From assembly GCA_004154925.1 (NCBI GenBank), contig QJNS01000347.1, forward strand, positions 1-64,000: DNA of 64,000 nucleotides, given 5' to 3'. The notes under the pieces are model-generated. The model saw only the letters and a list, made by a program, of their open reading frames with translations. It made no database searches and had not been told where the DNA came from. This stretch comes from Monosporascus cannonballus (taxonomy: Eukaryota; Ascomycota; Sordariomycetes; Xylariales). The translations under genes and the position numbers were made by a program. This document shows, one piece after another, positions 34,877 through 48,652 of this stretch (position 1 is the stretch's first letter; each line of letters starts with the position of its first letter).

Positions 34877-37127
34877 AATTATATACATTTTTTTAAAAAA
34901 TATTGAATTTATTAAATTACAAATATAAATATTATATATATTTACTTCAGTAATTTCGAAATAACATATAACTAATTATTATTTTATAAAGTTATAATAA
35001 AAAACGGATTAAATTTGTAAATATTTTAAAAATTAAATACTAGATAAGTTAAATGTAATTTTTCTAACAGTTATTTATAAGCTTTTTTAAAATATACGTA
35101 ATATAAAAATTACTTTGTCGTTTCGATATTCGATATTATATTATCTATCATAAACCGCTTTTATTAAAACTTATTAAGTAAAAATAGGTGGCTTATATTT
35201 TTAAATATATTAATATTAAATAGATTAAGATTAACGTAATGAAAATTATACAGATATATTAAAAACTAAATTAAAATTGACTTTCTTTTAGAAAAATAAA
35301 GAAATAACTAGTTAAATAATAAATACTTTATAGTAACTACTTAACGATTACGTAAAATAATATTTAAATGATTTAGTAGTTTCTCAATAGTTTTTATATT
35401 TTTTAATTTTTAATTTAATCTTTTTCTTTTTTTAAATCTGTATTTTTAATAGTTTAATTAAATAAATGTTTTATATATTATACTTAATTAGTTAGTTTTA
35501 ATACAGATATTATTAAAACTTCGTAATAATTAAAATTAAATAATAATTATTACTAATTAATAGTAAAATAAAATCTGTATAATTTCTTTTAATAAAACTT
35601 TTTATTAAAAAATTTACAGTGAAATAAATAAGCTATTAAAAATTTTAGCACTTTTAATACACCGCTTTTTATATATATAATCTATTTTTTCTTAGACTTG
35701 TTTTTTTCGCGTCCGCCGATATATAACTTATTGTTTGTTTATAATAAGCCTACTTTTTTTTAAGCTTATATAAGATAATAGATACGTATAATAAAATCTT
35801 AAAAATTAATCGCAGGCTTATACGAAAAGAGTTTAATATAAAATATAAACTTAAACATAATATATATAATTTAATTAAAGATTTACTAATATATTTACTT
35901 CTTAAAATACTTTATAATTATTTGATTACTATTTTAACTTGTAATGTATTAATATTTATTGTTTAAAATCTGTTTTAAGAGAACTAAAATAATTAATTAT
36001 ATATCAAATAGCGAAATAGGATGAATTATTAAAATGTAGAAATAAAACAAATTTAATATAATATAATATTATATTTATTTAAAAATAATAAAGACTGAGA
36101 TTACAATTTAATTTGATAAAAATAAGTATAAAAAATTCTGATTTTTAAGAAAAGAAAAGCAGAATATTATTATCGAATAGTCTTAATTATTCAATATAGA
36201 TACAACCGTGTAATCGAAATTTTCACTAAATACTATTATTAATAATATATATTGAAATTTATATATAATTAAAAAAGTTTGAGTAAATATTTATTAAATG
36301 GCTTTTAAAATAAAAATAAAAAGGTTTAATAACAGTATTTATAAAAATTGATATTATCGAAATATATAAATAAATAAATGTAATATATATTTATTAAGCG
36401 TTAAGTTAAGTGAAACAATTCTTATATTTAAAATAACAAACAGCTTATAATAATATATAAAAACTGATAAAAATAATGTTAAAAATGTATAATTCTTTAT
36501 AAAAAGGTTATTGCGATTTAAAGTATTAAATTAAATGTTTAAAAAACTTTTAAAAAGTTGAAATAAAAAGCAATTTTTTAATAAATCTTTAAATAATGTG
36601 AAAAAAGTTGAAATATAAATCAATAATTTCGATATCACTTGAAAAAAATAAATACTTAAATTAATATATATATTTTATTGCTCTTTACATACATCTTTAT
36701 TATAAAAATATTTAAATATAATTTTAATTTAAAAAACTAACTTTTTTATAATTTAAAAGACCGACTATATTTCAATTATTTAATATTAATGTTATATATT
36801 TCAATTTAAAAAATATAACATGCGTATATATTTATATTTTAAATTTTAATTTAAATATAAAAAAACACTGTTTTACGAAATTTTTACTTATATTATTAAA
36901 TAAGTTCTAACTAATATAAATTAGTTAAACTAGAAATAATAGCCTGGGTAGTTATAAAAAACTATGTTTTAATTTAATGAAAATGAAAAATATTATTTAG
37001 ATATATAATTTAAAAAGTAAAATATTTTTAATTTAAAAATAACGGTATAATAAAGATGAATTAATGATTTGTTATTATATAAAATGTTTGGTTAATAATT
37101 CGAATAGATGTATTATAATTAGTATAT

Positions 37128-37570
37128 ATCGAATAGATTTTAGTATATATTTAGCTATAAGTATTAAAATATTTAGTATAATTACGATTATTTTACTAAT
37201 TTTATATCTCTAGCGAAATAGAATAGTATAGCTATAATATAATAATCGCATAATAACAGATAATATATACTAGAGCTAGACTCGATTTTTAGATTAGCCG
37301 TTGCTTATAAAGTTTTCCTAGATATATGTAAGACAATATAGGTTTAACCTTAAGAATTGAACAGCTGTGCCGCCGATTGCGGAAAATTCTAGTAGCTTAA
37401 AAACTAAAGCTATTAGAAGAAAAAGCAGCGTATTACGATTTAAAAGTATCGAATTGGTTCTAGTATATATATTACTATAAAGATTAGAATAATTGCTATA
37501 ATTGTAATTATTCTACCTGTTTTTTATGTTTAATATAAGCGTATAATGTAGTTATAACAAAATCGAAACA
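37128..37570. repeat. Imperfect direct repeat, two copies about 320 bp apart
   Basis: 37128-37250 and 37448-37570 align with many transitions: both begin ATCGAAT and TAGTATATAT, followed by TATAATT and an ATTATT block. It could be the remains of terminal repeats of a small element or a local duplication. No target-site duplication was identified. Confidence 0.45.
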
Positions 37571-38209
37571 ATTATTTTTAAAATAAAAATATACGGTTAT
37601 AAAATTTTGTTTAAATAGTTTTAAATAATTAAAATTAAAGTTTGATTAAACTAAATTCTTATTATTATTATTATTGTTAAAAATAAGTATGTAATATAAT
37701 ATAAATATACTTATTCAGAAAATAAAAAACAACTATAATATTATAAATTTGAAAACAAAAATAGTTTTAAAATTATACAACTATTTAATTATCTAATACA
37801 ATTATAAAATATATAAATTTTTAACTAAAATTTTCTATTTTTAAAAACTAAATATAGAACAATTTTAATATTTAAAGATTTTTACTTGTAAGTTTAATTA
37901 ACTTAAAATTTTAATTATAATAATAGAAATTTAATAATATACTTACAAAATCTTAAAAATAAAGTTAATAGAAAATTAAAAACAAAATAATTATTTAGAC
38001 TTTTTTCAAATTCGAATAAATTGTATATTACGATAATTTATTTAGTATTAATCGTAAAGCAATATTATTATTAGAAATTAAAAGATTTAATTATTGATTT
38101 TTAAAATTATTTATTAAGTAAAATTTATTGAATTTTTAGAAAATTAAAATTATATAATATGTATTACTATATTTAAATTAAAAAACGCTGTTATAAAGAA
38201 GTTCCTTTA

Positions 38210-40077
38210 ATATACTATATAAGCGAATCGGATGGACAAGCGAACCGGATAGTTTTTGACATATTCTAACCCTTTAACTTTAATTGCCCATTTCTCAACA
38301 CTAATAATATAGAACGATTTACTAAAAAAGCGAGAATAAATCTAGCTATTCAGGCTAAAAAACGAAACCCGAAACTTAATTATGCGATACTTGATTCTAT
38401 ATATAAAGTTACTTAATTTACATTGTATAAACGATATAACGATATACGCGCCCGAGCCGATATTATCCTTAATTCGCGGAAATTAACACCGATCGAAAAG
38501 AAATCGATTATCGAAAAAAATCCTTAACCTAAATACGCGAACGTTTCCTGTCCGGCTTTAGCATGTTAAAGATATGGCGAATTTATTACTGGCCTAACGC
38601 ATCGCAATACGCGTTAGAGTTAACCAGGCGTCGAACTTTGTACGACGACAAAAAAAACTTAAAATACGTTTAAATCGAAAAATCGACTATTAAAAAGTAT
38701 TATGCGAAAATCTAGAAATATTACGCAAATAATTTAAGCTTATTTGAATTATAATCGCAAAATACGATATTGTAAAAGAAAACATTTATAACTTCGACGA
38801 AACGAGCTTTTTAATAGAGCTTCTTATAGCAACAGATATAGTAATTACAAATACTAAAAAACGTAAAAAACCTAAATAGGCGCAATAAAAGAGTCGAAAA
38901 TGAGTTATAATTATATAAGCTATTAATTCGCAAAGTTGAGCTTTGCCACCATTTATTATTTTAGTAGAAAATACCTATCTTGATTTCTAATATCGAAAAC
39001 ATTTATTACTATCTAACTAAAGGCTTAATATAAGCTCTAATAACCGGATAACGAACGAATTAAATTTAAAATAAATTTAATATTTCTATAGATATATACG
39101 AACGCGTACGAAAAAATCGAAATGTTTTCTTATCCTTAACGGCTACAAAATTTATTATTTAATAGAATTCGAAAATTATTGCGCGAATCACGATATTATT
39201 ACATTTTATATGCTCGTCTATTTTTTTTATCAGCTTTAACTTTTTAACGTATTCTGTTTTTTCGTATTAAAACGTACTTATTTACTTTATATCGAAAACT
39301 TAATATAATATTATTATATCCATATCGCAAAAAAGTTTTTCTTTACCGGTTTTTATAACGCGTTTAAAACTGCTATAACGTCTGATAATATCAAATTCGG
39401 ATTTACGAAAACTAAACTTGTTCCATTCGATCCCAATAACGTCTTTTCCGAACTCGAAATTCTTCTAATTATATCTATACCGACCGTCTCCCCGCTTACT
39501 TCCGTTAGTTTTATTTCCTCGCCCGCGAAAACCTCTAAAAATATTTATAAAATAATAAAATAAAGACGTTACTTGCAAAAAAAAATATCAAAATCACTAA
39601 GACAGCTTATCGATAAATATAATTAAGTCGGCTAATTTTATAATAAAAGGTTATATATTACTTTTACATAAAGCCGCTCTTTTTTGCGAAAAAAACGTCT
39701 AATTACGCAAAACGAATCACATCTTAAGTAAACGTCGGAAAAACAAAAACAAACGTCTTTAAAAAAAGAAACACTTATTATACAAAAAAGATAAGCTTTT
39801 CTGGCCGAGAAAAAAAAGGTGGTAAAAAAATACAGCTACAGCAGCTGCAAATAATCGTTACAAAAAGGTTAAAACGAAAAAACGAAAATGTGGCATCTGC
39901 AGCAAGCTCGAACATAATGCGCGTACTTATAAAAAAACTAGAATACGTTTAGCGAAACAGAATCCAATTAATTTAAATTAATTTAATACGTTATGATTGC
40001 TTAATTTGAATTTATTGTCGTAAGATGCTAAAACTTATCCGGTTCGCTTGTCCACTCGGTTCGCTTATGTAGTACGT
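38210..40077. mobile_element. RIP-decayed pogo/Fot1-Pot2-like DNA transposon, 1,868 bp
   Basis: Terminal inverted repeats of about 54 bp: the left begins ATATACTATATAAGCG, and the right, read in reverse, ACGTACTACATAAGCG. Both share TGGACAAGCGAACCGGATA. TA dinucleotides at 38208-38209 and 40078-40079 fit the Tc1/mariner-pogo target duplication. The length matches Fot1 (about 1.9 kb) and Pot2 (about 1.86 kb). Interrupted + strand coding remnants include a KRNPKLNYAILDS helix-turn-helix-like start, IYNFDETSFL (first catalytic Asp of a DDE domain, about 38787-38815), VPFDPNNVFSELE (about 39420-39460) and a C-terminal KCGICSKLEHNART zinc-knuckle remnant (about 39886-39927). Many stops are present, so it is inactive. 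Confidence 0.9.
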
Positions 40078-41620
40078 TAATATAAAATATAAATAATTTA
40101 AATATACGCTTATATTTCTCTATTTTATTAATGTTTTCGCAAAGTTCAAAATTATATAAATCAGATATTAATTAGTAATATTGATTAAATTTATATCATT
40201 TTCTTAATTTGTATTATATTGCATTAAAAGTATAAAAATATATTAAATATTTTCGAATAATTTATAAACAGTTAAAAAAACCAATTATTTACAAAATTAT
40301 TAAAGTAGTACTTTTCTTCGTATAATATTTTTTTAATTTGTAGTTATTATTAAAAGTATTAAACAATTTGAACAAGTTATTACAATTTAAAAATAAGAAA
40401 CTTCTAAATCGCTATTCGATATTTAAGCATTTTTAAAGTTTATTAACTTTTATAAAAATTTACTATTAATTATTCGAAAGTTATTGTTTTTATTATTAAT
40501 TTGTTAAAAAACTTTTAAAACCATTTTTAATAGTTAAGTAAAATAACTAAGACGTTTAAAAATTTAGAAGTTATTTATTTGAATTAGAACTATTTTTAAT
40601 ACTACAATTTTACAAATTATAATAATTTAAAGTTGATGTTAAATACTTAACTATTTAGTTACAAAGTACTAGTTGTAAGATATTAACAATATTTGAGGTC
40701 GAGAATTTTAGTATATTTAAGTAATTCGGCGACGGTTTATAAAATTCTAATATGTTAGCTGTTATATGCAGTTTCTATAACATAGAAAGATACTAGACTA
40801 TTTCTCTTTTTCAGTTCTAATTAAGAGATTCTATATTCTATATATCTAGAAAGTGAGCTCTATTCTAACTTAATATTTACATAAAAACGGATACATTTTT
40901 AAATCTGTATTGTGTATTTTATTGTTATTTTACTAGTTAAATTAATATTTGGTTATTTCTTAATATGATAGTTTTTTAATATCGAAATTAAATATAAAAC
41001 TTGTCAAAAATTATAAAGTATAATAATTAAAAAAATAATATTAATATTTAAAAATATTATATATATTATTATAATTTAAATAAAATATTAAATTTTTAAG
41101 AATATCACTTTTATATAGAAATAAATTTTTTTTAAAAAGGTTTATTTAATAAATTTATTAATTGTTTTAAATTAAATTTAAAATATAATATTATACAAAG
41201 AATATTAATTAAGATATTAAATTTAGCGAGTAATTAGATTATATATCAATATTAATAATTTATAATAATGAAATATTTATATTTACAAAGAAATTTTAAT
41301 TAATTTATTAATTATATATAAAAATTAAAAATTTAATATATTTTATTTCCTCTAAATAAAAAATATAATAAAATATGTTAATTTTTTAAAACTATATAAA
41401 ATGATTAATAATTAAATTTCTACAAAAATTATAGGATATAATATTTTAAATATTCGATATTGATATTAATATAATATAAAATTTATATTATATAATTATA
41501 AATTATTTTCAAATAAAATTCATATAATACAATTATATATTAATATATTTTATATAAAACAAGTATAACATAAAATATAAGTAATAGTTATTATTAAAGT
41601 AAATATTACGATATAAAAAA

Positions 41621-41740
41621 TAAAGCGTAGTTATTACACTATTAAAAGTAAAATAATAATAGTTCGAATATTAACCGCTTTATTTTGCCTTATATATCTA
41701 TAAAATGCTATTTAGGATTAAAATAGTAAGTTCTTTTGTA
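41621..41740 (+). repeat. Copy of the repeat also ending the inverted-repeat unit at 47-48.65 kb
   Basis: Starts ATAAAGCGTAGTTATTACAC and aligns along about 115 bp with 47041-47152 in the same orientation, differing mainly by transitions. It lies about 90 bp upstream of the gypsy insertion. Confidence 0.6.
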
Positions 41741-41826
41741 GTTATATTATTTTGATATAACTAATTAAAAGTTAAAAGCCTTTTAGCAAAAATCGCCGTT
41801 CTTTAACTTAATAATTTTAAAATTAT

Positions 41827-42032
41827 TGTAAGAATACAGCCCTTATAAGAATAAGACTAGTAGCCGACCAGCCACCGATCAGCTACCGACCCACTTATTA
41901 ATATAAATCCACCATCTGGCAACTAATAGGAAACGCCAGATAAAAGTAACTTAATACATTTACTTCTTAGAATCCGCTTTACGACTAATCGGAAATCACC
42001 TTACCCAGTTTACAGCTATCTATTATCTTACA
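41827..42032 (+). repeat. 5' LTR of the gypsy relic (206 bp)
   Basis: TGTAAG..CTTACA ends; retains CCGACC repeats and a GATCACC-type segment that aligns base for base with the 3' LTR. Confidence 0.9.
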
Positions 42033-45000
42033 ATTTTTTCATTTATTATAAAAAGTAACGCGATAATTACCAGAAACAGAATTCGCCAACTGCAAAACGA
42101 ACCTAGATTATTAGTCGAAAAGATCGCCGATCGGAACCCAACCGACGAACGATCGATCACGGTACAGAAACAGGCGAAAAAGCCTATAACAGAACCCTAA
42201 CGAGCAAAAAACCATAATCTCTGGGATCTCGAATTACCTTATACATATAATAAGAATACGTCTCGACAACCATTAATTAAACGGTTGGAAAACGGACGTA
42301 ATATAACGAACGCGTCCCGGAATTTAAAATAAAAAAATTAAACCTTTTAATAATAATTAAATTTTGGAAATTATTTGTTAATAAAACGAATAATATTCGG
42401 AATTATTCCGATAATTAGCCGAATAATAAATAATAATATAAGTTAAAAAAATAAAATTTTATAGTTAATTACGATAGTATTGTAAAAGCCTAAAGGCGAT
42501 AAGCGGATACCGCATTATAATTATTCGAAATTTTCCGAATACGTATCGATTTAAAAAAAGAAAATTAAATAAAAATTATTACGGAAATTTACGCCGAAAA
42601 ATTAAGGCGAAATATCTTTATTTATATTTAATAAACTATAAGTTATATAAATGTTTTTATTATAAACGCGTAACGATTATATCGTATTATGCTTAATTAT
42701 TTTATTTACGAAAAAAATTAAAAATAAAAAATTTATAAATTTTTAAGAGGAAAAATTACGTAAATCTTAATTTTTTCGATAAAAATATAAAAAATAATTT
42801 ATAAAATTACGATAACAATTTAATTAATTGCCGTTAAACTTTTATATTAAATAAAAGCTTTTAATTTATAAAATAAAACTTACGGATATTTTTAATTTGA
42901 AAAATAATCGGCATAATAAATATTTTACTTTTAATTATTTCTATAAATTAATATTAAAATTACGAAATATCTTATTACGAAAAAATATTAAATTAAAATA
43001 AATTAATAACGTAATAAATAAAATAAAGCGTTATTAAAACGTTTGGAAAAATATAAAAGAAAATTAATTATTTTCCGCTAAAAGCATTAATAAAAATAAA
43101 TAATTTTACTTTAATACTTTCGGAAAAAAAATTCTTAAAATAAATTAAAAACGCCGTACGGAAATAATAAAAACCGCAAACGTTTTTATATTCGGAAAAT
43201 AAATAATTACCAATTCAATTTTAATTAAAATAAATTTGCACGATTTAATATTTTTAATTTTTATAAGGGCTTATTTAAATATTATAATTATTAAAAGCTA
43301 GGCCATAAAAACGGAAATTACAAATCAAAAAGAAATACAAAAACCTTATTATCCCGGCCATACGGAAACCAATTTTCGAAAACCGTATAAAACGTTATAA
43401 TATATAATAATAAATTAAATTAATCCCTAAATCTAAACCCAAAAAAAAGCCGGAATAAATATATATATTTAATTTATTTCGGCTAAAAATTATAAAATAA
43501 TTAAAATAAAACCGCCTTTTAAAAAAAGGGCATTTATTAAGAACAATACGAGAGACGTAACGGTATAAATAGATATAAATACTGGAACATAAATAAATAT
43601 TGTAAATAAAAAGTTAAGGAAAAAACTTAATTTTTAACCAGTTTCTGTAAATATTCCGGGCCTTATTAACGTTAATAACATATATATTAAGTATTATAAA
43701 ATTTACGAAATTTTTATTAACATAATAAATAATAACGGAAACGAACGAAAATTTAAGCAAATTTATTTTGCAATACGCTATAATTAAAAAATGTCCGATT
43801 TTTTATTATCCAAATTCGGAATAAGTAAATTAAGAATTTTATTAAATATAATTATATATTAATAATTATACAGATTATTATAAAAGGTCGATAAATAAAA
43901 AATCGTAAACTTAATATTTTTCGATAAACAAATTTATATTATTACATTTATAAATTTAGCCGAAAAATTAAATATCCCGGAATTTGAGAAATAATAAAAA
44001 TAAAAAATAATTAACTTCTTTACATATTTAAAAAATTTTCGGCAAATATATTTCGAAAAAGTAATAAAAAAAATACTTTAATTATTAAGGGCAAAATATG
44101 TAATAAATTTGATTCTAAGGAAAACGTTTTTATTTGGCTTAATTTATCTTATTTCAAAAGCTTAAAAAATAATAATCAAAAAATATATCCGAAAAAACCT
44201 AAAAATAGGCCGGATACGTTATTAAAAAACGAATATAAAAGTATTAATATTATTTATACTTAAAAAACGGCAATTTCTGATTATATATTAATTATAAGGG
44301 GTTAAATTAGATAATAATAAAAAAAATAAATACTTTTTATTTTTAATCTTAAAAATAATAAATCGCTTAAGGTTAATTAAGATATTTTCGAAAATTAATT
44401 TTAAAAATACTTATTACGGTATTAAAATTAAAAAAAGCGATTAATAAAAAACTATTTTTTAAATACGGTACAGGTAATTCGAATATACGGTTATATTATT
44501 TGATCTTATTAACGCGTTAATTACGTTTTAAATCTATATATATATAATATTAATTAAATTAATTAATTATATATACGTAATATATTTAAATAATATAATT
44601 ATTTATTCGAATAACCAAAAAATATATAAAATATTTTTAATTAATTTACAAATAATTATTATAATATTAATTATTTATTAAAACGTCCAAATACGATTTT
44701 TTTAAAAAAATAAAATTCTTAAAATTTATAATTAATATTAATAACTTAAAAATAGATTATTAACGGGTTAATATTATCGAAATATAACCAAAATTAAAAT
44801 TAATTTATACTATTTAAATATTTTTAGAATTTGCAAATTTTTATTAAAAATATATTACTTATTATTTACGTATTATCGAACTTATTATTAAGTTTTTAAA
44901 AAGGACGTAAAATAAAGATAAAATAATAAAATTTACATAATACGAAAAAATTAAAAAGGCATTTTAAAACTTAAAAGATATTTTTTAGTCGGCAACCATT

Positions 45001-46681
45001 TTCCGATATTAAAATAATGCCAAAAATATTAAAATTAAAATAAACGTTTTAGTGAAAGTTATATTAAAAATATTTTTATAAAAATAAAAAAAATATTAAC
45101 GCCTAATTATATATTAATGGCAAAAATTAAATCTAACCGAAAAACGGTAAATTATAAGGTAATAAAAATTATTGGCAATCATAAAAAGTTTAAAATATTA
45201 ACGGCAATACTTTAAAAATACGGAATTTTTTTTTAATATTTACCGATTATATGACGTTAAAGAATATAATAAAAGCGCCGGCGTATAACCTTAAGAAAAA
45301 ATTAGTCCAATAAATTTATTACTTTACGTAATTTAATTTTGAAATCTAATATCGACCGGACCATATTAACCCGACAAATAGGTTATTTAAACGCCCAGAT
45401 TATATATTAAAGGAAATCGCGTATAAAAAGGTAATTCTTACGTTATTTAAGAAATTCGGATTTACGAATAACATACCGGAAAACGTACGGAAAACGGTTA
45501 CAAATATATAATATAATTTAAAGTATTATAAAGAGATAAAAGGCCTTATAAAAATAAGGCAAAATTCGTTCGCTGCAAAATTTCTAAATAAACTTTAGGT
45601 AACGGAAATTCAAATAATTATTATCCGTATAAAAAAAGCAAAAAACCCTTATTATACGATTATAGGAATTTTTCGAAAAAAAAAGCAAAAAATTATATAC
45701 CTGCCGAATCTATTATTTACAAATAACAATATAAACGCAAATTGCAATAATAATACGATTAACGGTTAAATAACAATAACCGTAAGTTATAACCGTATTA
45801 CGATCGGATTCCGAAAAGTTTAAAAAGGACAAAATTAATATTAAAGTTATTATTTATAATTAATACGTTTTACGTTTTTTGGCAAAAAAACTATTTAAAG
45901 ACGAAACAATATTTTAGCCGAAAATGTCCTAATAATTTTACGATTAGGTTCGAAAATTACAAATTAAGAACTTAAATATCATAAAATTAATACGAATAAT
46001 TAAATATTAAACCGAAATAAAAAAAGGATATTTTTTAAACCTAAATAAAATTTTATATTATCGGAATAAATTCGAAATCTCGTTATAAAGCGCTTTAGGA
46101 AAATAACTAATTAACCAGCATTATAATAATTTAACAGTAAAATATATAAAATATATTTATAGGTTAAAGTTAATAACTAAAAAAGGTTATGAGGAAAATA
46201 TGGCAAATAATATCCGAAAATATACCAAATAATATCCGAATTATCAAAATATAATAAAATTATACCATAAACCATATAAATAATTATAGCCTTTACCGTT
46301 ATTTAAATAATTTTTTCAAAAAATCTCGTTAAATTTTATTACGGGATTTCCCAAAAACCTAGGTTTAAACGGGCTAAAGTACAATATAATCCTGGTAATC
46401 GTCGATTACTTTACGAAATTAAAATTATTTATCCCTATAATTAAAACTTTAACCGCAACCGAACTGGCCTAATTATTTTATAACGAAATTAAATGCAAAT
46501 TCGGTACGCCAGCCGGAATTATTAACAATAAAAACAAATTATTAACGAATTAATTTTAGGCGGAATTTTATAAAAAACAAAAAATAAAACGGCAAATATA
46601 CGTAATTAAACTTACGAAACGTATTATATTAAATTAATAATAATGCTATTAAGGATTAATAATTTGAAAAGGGGAAATAAT

Positions 46682-46887
46682 TATAAAAATATAACTTTTA
46701 TAAGGATAAAGTTAATAACCGACCAGTTACCGATTAACCACCGACCTATTTATTAATATAAATCTACTATTTGGCAGCTAATAAAAAACGCTAGATGGAA
46801 ATAACCTAATACATTTATTTCCTAGAATCCGCTCTACGACTGGTCGGAGATCACCTTACCCAGCTTACAGCTGTCCATTATCTTACA
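46682..46887 (+). repeat. 3' LTR of the gypsy relic (206 bp)
   Basis: Same length as the 5' LTR. The start is mutated from TGTAAG to TATAAA by G-to-A changes; the end CTTACA is intact and followed by ATTAT. Confidence 0.9.
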
Positions 46888-47040
46888 ATTATACGACGAT
46901 CTTTTGCGCTATACTTATAGTTATTGTACTAACTGAAAATCCGCTTCGCAGTTAATATATTTACGAAGTAAGTTAGCTGCCTAGTTTAGGAATCGAATGT
47001 TCAACTTATAAAGAAGTTAACAAACTATTATAATACGAAA

Positions 47041-48652
47041 ATAAAAGCGTAACTATTATATTACTAAAAGTAAAACGTTATCAGTTCGAGAATTAACCGT
47101 ATTATTCTACGTTATATATTTATAAAGTACTATTTGCGATAATAATTAGAAATATAAAAAGTAAACACTTTATATAGTTTAAAAATATCGATGAAAAATT
47201 GAATTAGTAACAAAATTAAAATATAATTTTAAAGATATTATTTCGAATTAATACGTTTTAGATTAAATAAAAATAAAAGTTTATTTTAAATAAAATAATA
47301 TTTTATTTAAAAATCAATTACAATTTTAAATATAAAGTTAACCAATTTTAAATTAAGATTTTAATTATGTATATTTATTAGATTCCTTTAAAAATATTGA
47401 AAAAAAGATATTGTATAAAACTGAATATTTTTTATTATAATATATATTAGATTAATAAATTAATTAAATAATGTTATTATAACTTTAAAGTAAAATCGAT
47501 ATTATATTAAAAAATTACTAAGTTAATTAATTAACAGTTCTATTAAAATATACAAAAATATAAATATAAGTAGTAATAAACTTTGTATTTACTATTTTTA
47601 CTAAAATAATAATTTAGATTTTTAAATATATATATTATTATGAAACTATAATTAATCTTACATCAAACTAATAAATATAAATATATTATTATTAGTCTAG
47701 TTGATAATAAATTTACGAACTTTGATTTATTTTTACTTGTATTTAATTTTAATATTTATATATTTAATTAATATTATATATAAATTAATATAAAATCCAT
47801 TATTTATTAAAACTTATAAAAAGTCTAAATAAATTTTAATTATTTGCTATTGATTATTTTAAATATATAAATATATCAATTGTATATATACAATTTTTAA
47901 ATTATTTTAATAATTTATATAAATATTATAAATTATTTAACAGTTGTTTAAATAAATTTACAAAATTACATTTATTTAAAAATATAACAAATAAATACGT
48001 TTGCTAGTAACTTTAACAAAACGCTAAATTATAACATTATTAACAAATATTTTAAATTTTAAAAAAATGCTCAATTCAACTTAAGAAATATTCGAATTGA
48101 AATTAACAAACGAACAGAATTATCTATATATAAAATATATTTAATAAAATATTTTATTACTTATATATTATATATTTCGTAATTCTATTGGTATTATTAT
48201 ATAAGTTTTTAAAAATCTTAATTTAAAATTTTATAATAAATAATAGTAATAATATTAGTAAAAATATAATAAAAATAATAAATACAAGATATACTTTTAT
48301 ATAAAAATAATGAAAAAATAGTATAGAAATTTAAAAACTTAACTAATAAAGTAAAATATTAGAATTACGAAAATATATACCATATATTTAAAACCAAAAT
48401 TAAATATAAAAAAATAAAGATTAATATTTTCTTTAAAAAAACTTTTACGATTTTAATTTATTATAAGATTTATTATAATCGAAGCTCGTTAGCAATTACT
48501 TATTTTTAAAGAGAACCTTTATAAAACTAAAGTATAATCTATTTCTATCATAGTTCTAAGTAGTATCGAGTAGATATATAGATAGAACAAGGCGATCAGT
48601 TGCTCGAGCTGACAACGTTCTACTTTTAGTAATGTAATAACTACGCTTTTAT
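47041..48652. mobile_element. 1.6-kb unit bounded by inverted repeats of about 112 bp, unclassified
   Basis: 47041-47152 and the reverse complement of 48541-48652 align end to end. Both begin ATAAAAGCGTA and share ACTAAAAGTA and AACGTT, and most differences are transitions. The interior is AT-rich without readable coding. It may be a DNA-transposon or MITE-like relic, or two insertions of one LTR or TIR in opposite directions. A third copy lies at 41621. No target-site duplication could be settled. Confidence 0.5.

Larger units (their letters stand above)
41827..46887 (+). mobile_element. RIP-decayed Ty3/gypsy LTR retrotransposon, 5,061 bp
   Basis: Two 206-bp LTRs, 41827..42032 and 46682..46887, both ending ATTATCTTACA; the 5' copy begins TGTAAGAATAC. 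The insertion is flanked by the perfect 5-bp duplication ATTAT (41822-41826, 46888-46892). Decayed coding on the + strand runs in Ty3/gypsy order. A reverse-transcriptase box YLNNIIIYS (from YLDD) is at 44583-44609, followed by an RNase H/zinc-finger region. The integrase core then reads ILVIVDYFTK, TATELA, KCKFGTPAGII near 46390-46530. Integrase ends soon before the 3' LTR. Stops are frequent, so it is non-functional. The LTRs differ almost only by transitions, as RIP produces. Confidence 0.92.
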
